A DNA stretch of 5,017 nt from Methanomassiliicoccales archaeon. GTDB lineage: Archaea > Thermoplasmatota > Thermoplasmata > Methanomassiliicoccales > UBA472. The first letter of the stretch is position 1. Every line of letters starts with the position of its first letter. A program made the position numbers and the translations under genes. The notes beneath the pieces are model-generated. The model worked only from the letters and a program-made list of their open reading frames with translations, was not told the DNA's origin and ran no database searches. The stretch lies in assembly GCA_013329565.1 (NCBI GenBank), contig DUJZ01000127.1, forward strand, positions 1,270 to 6,286, given 5' to 3'. Positions 4,638-5,017 of the stretch are shown here, piece after piece.

Positions 4638-5017
4638 ATGGTATTCGATAGGTTAGCGAACACAGTCACGAAGCATTACAAGCTCATCATAGTCATCTGG
4701 GTAGCGCTCCTACTGCTCAGCGTTCCGGCCATGATTGGCCTGGGCGACGTCGTAAGCTACGACACGGAGATGACCTCCGGGGACCGTAACGAGTCGACCA
4801 TCGCCGCGGAGATCATAGCCGATAACTTCCAGGGTTCGGTCGCCAACAGCACCGTCATAATAGTGCTCCAGTCCGACGACATGACCACGACAGAGGCCAG
4901 GGATTTCGTTCTTGAACTAGAGAACGACCTGGCATCGGCGGACCTCGCTTACATGGAGAATATCGGGTCCATATACGCCTACTCCGGGACCGCTCTGTAC
5001 ATGGCCGTCAACGAGCT
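4638..5017 (+). CDS. MMPL/RND-superfamily transporter, N-terminal 126 residues (runs off the window)
   Basis: The frame from ATG 4638 is open to the window end (126 codons and two bases). It begins MVFDRLANTVTKHYKLIIVI, a short amphipathic start followed by one membrane helix at about 15-34 (LIIVIWVALLLLSVPAMIGL). The rest is an extracytoplasmic segment: DVVSYDTEMTSGD, ESTIAAEIIADNFQ, then a strand NSTVIIVLQSDD and a helix TTTEARDFVLELENDL. This is the start of archaeal MMPL-type RND proteins, where the segment after helix 1 is the first periplasmic-like porter domain. The phrase on helix residues pairing with STVIIVLQ fits the porter subdomain. Such proteins usually have 11-12 helices and move lipids, drugs or other hydrophobic molecules using an ion gradient; the Asp residues for proton transfer lie beyond the window. 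It is controlled from the promoter shared with the divergent TrmB gene. The superfamily call is fairly firm, the substrate unknown. Confidence 0.85.
   Translation, partial: MVFDRLANTVTKHYKLIIVIWVALLLLSVPAMIGLGDVVSYDTEMTSGDRNESTIAAEIIADNFQGSVANSTVIIVLQSDDMTTTEARDFVLELENDLASADLAYMENIGSIYAYSGTALYMAVNE

Noticed and set aside
1..5017. CRISPR array, tRNA, rRNA or insertion sequence
   Set aside because: No regularly spaced repeats, cloverleaf or rRNA-like sequence, transposase frame or terminal inverted repeats were seen on either strand.

Overview
The window looks archaeal, most likely from the Thermoplasmatota (a Methanomassiliicoccales-like lineage is my guess, made without any database search). 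The grounds are TATA boxes of archaeal type (TATAAATA) about 25-30 bases before predicted starts, ribosome sites matching the archaeal GGTGAT anti-SD, a TrmB-family regulator, and an MMPL/RND transporter with a TATA box and GAGG-type site. Both regulator genes on the minus strand appear to be leaderless or nearly so.

Left part (1-1211, minus strand): an AbiE-like (type IV toxin-antitoxin) locus. A 329-residue AbiEi-family regulator carries an N-terminal PD-(D/E)XK-nuclease-like domain, a winged helix and an AbiEi C-terminal domain. Just downstream and co-directional is the start of an AbiEii-like nucleotidyltransferase (toxin), cut off by the window edge and apparently frameshifted before its GGWAVHAY motif. 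The regulator's promoter is flanked by a perfect 12-bp inverted repeat that overlaps the expected TFB site, a good autoregulatory operator candidate. Base composition here is visibly more AT-rich than in the genes to the right, as expected for an accessory defence locus.

Middle (1212-3756): about 350 bases with no convincing gene, holding hairpins and decayed-looking short ORFs. It is followed on the plus strand by a GC-rich two-gene operon: an ABC-2-type ATPase (1569-2300) and, one base later, a roughly 12-segment membrane permease (2302-3756). Together they should form one exporter of unknown substrate.

Right (3780-5017): a TrmB-family regulator on the minus strand, convergent with the permease, and divergently an MMPL/RND-superfamily membrane protein that runs off the window. 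These two share a single 9-bp TATA element readable in both directions. A 19-bp palindrome lies between that element and the regulator's start codon. The arrangement suggests that the TrmB protein controls itself and the transporter.

The most interesting items are the nuclease-fold AbiEi protein with its operator and broken toxin partner, and the compact bidirectional TrmB/MMPL promoter.
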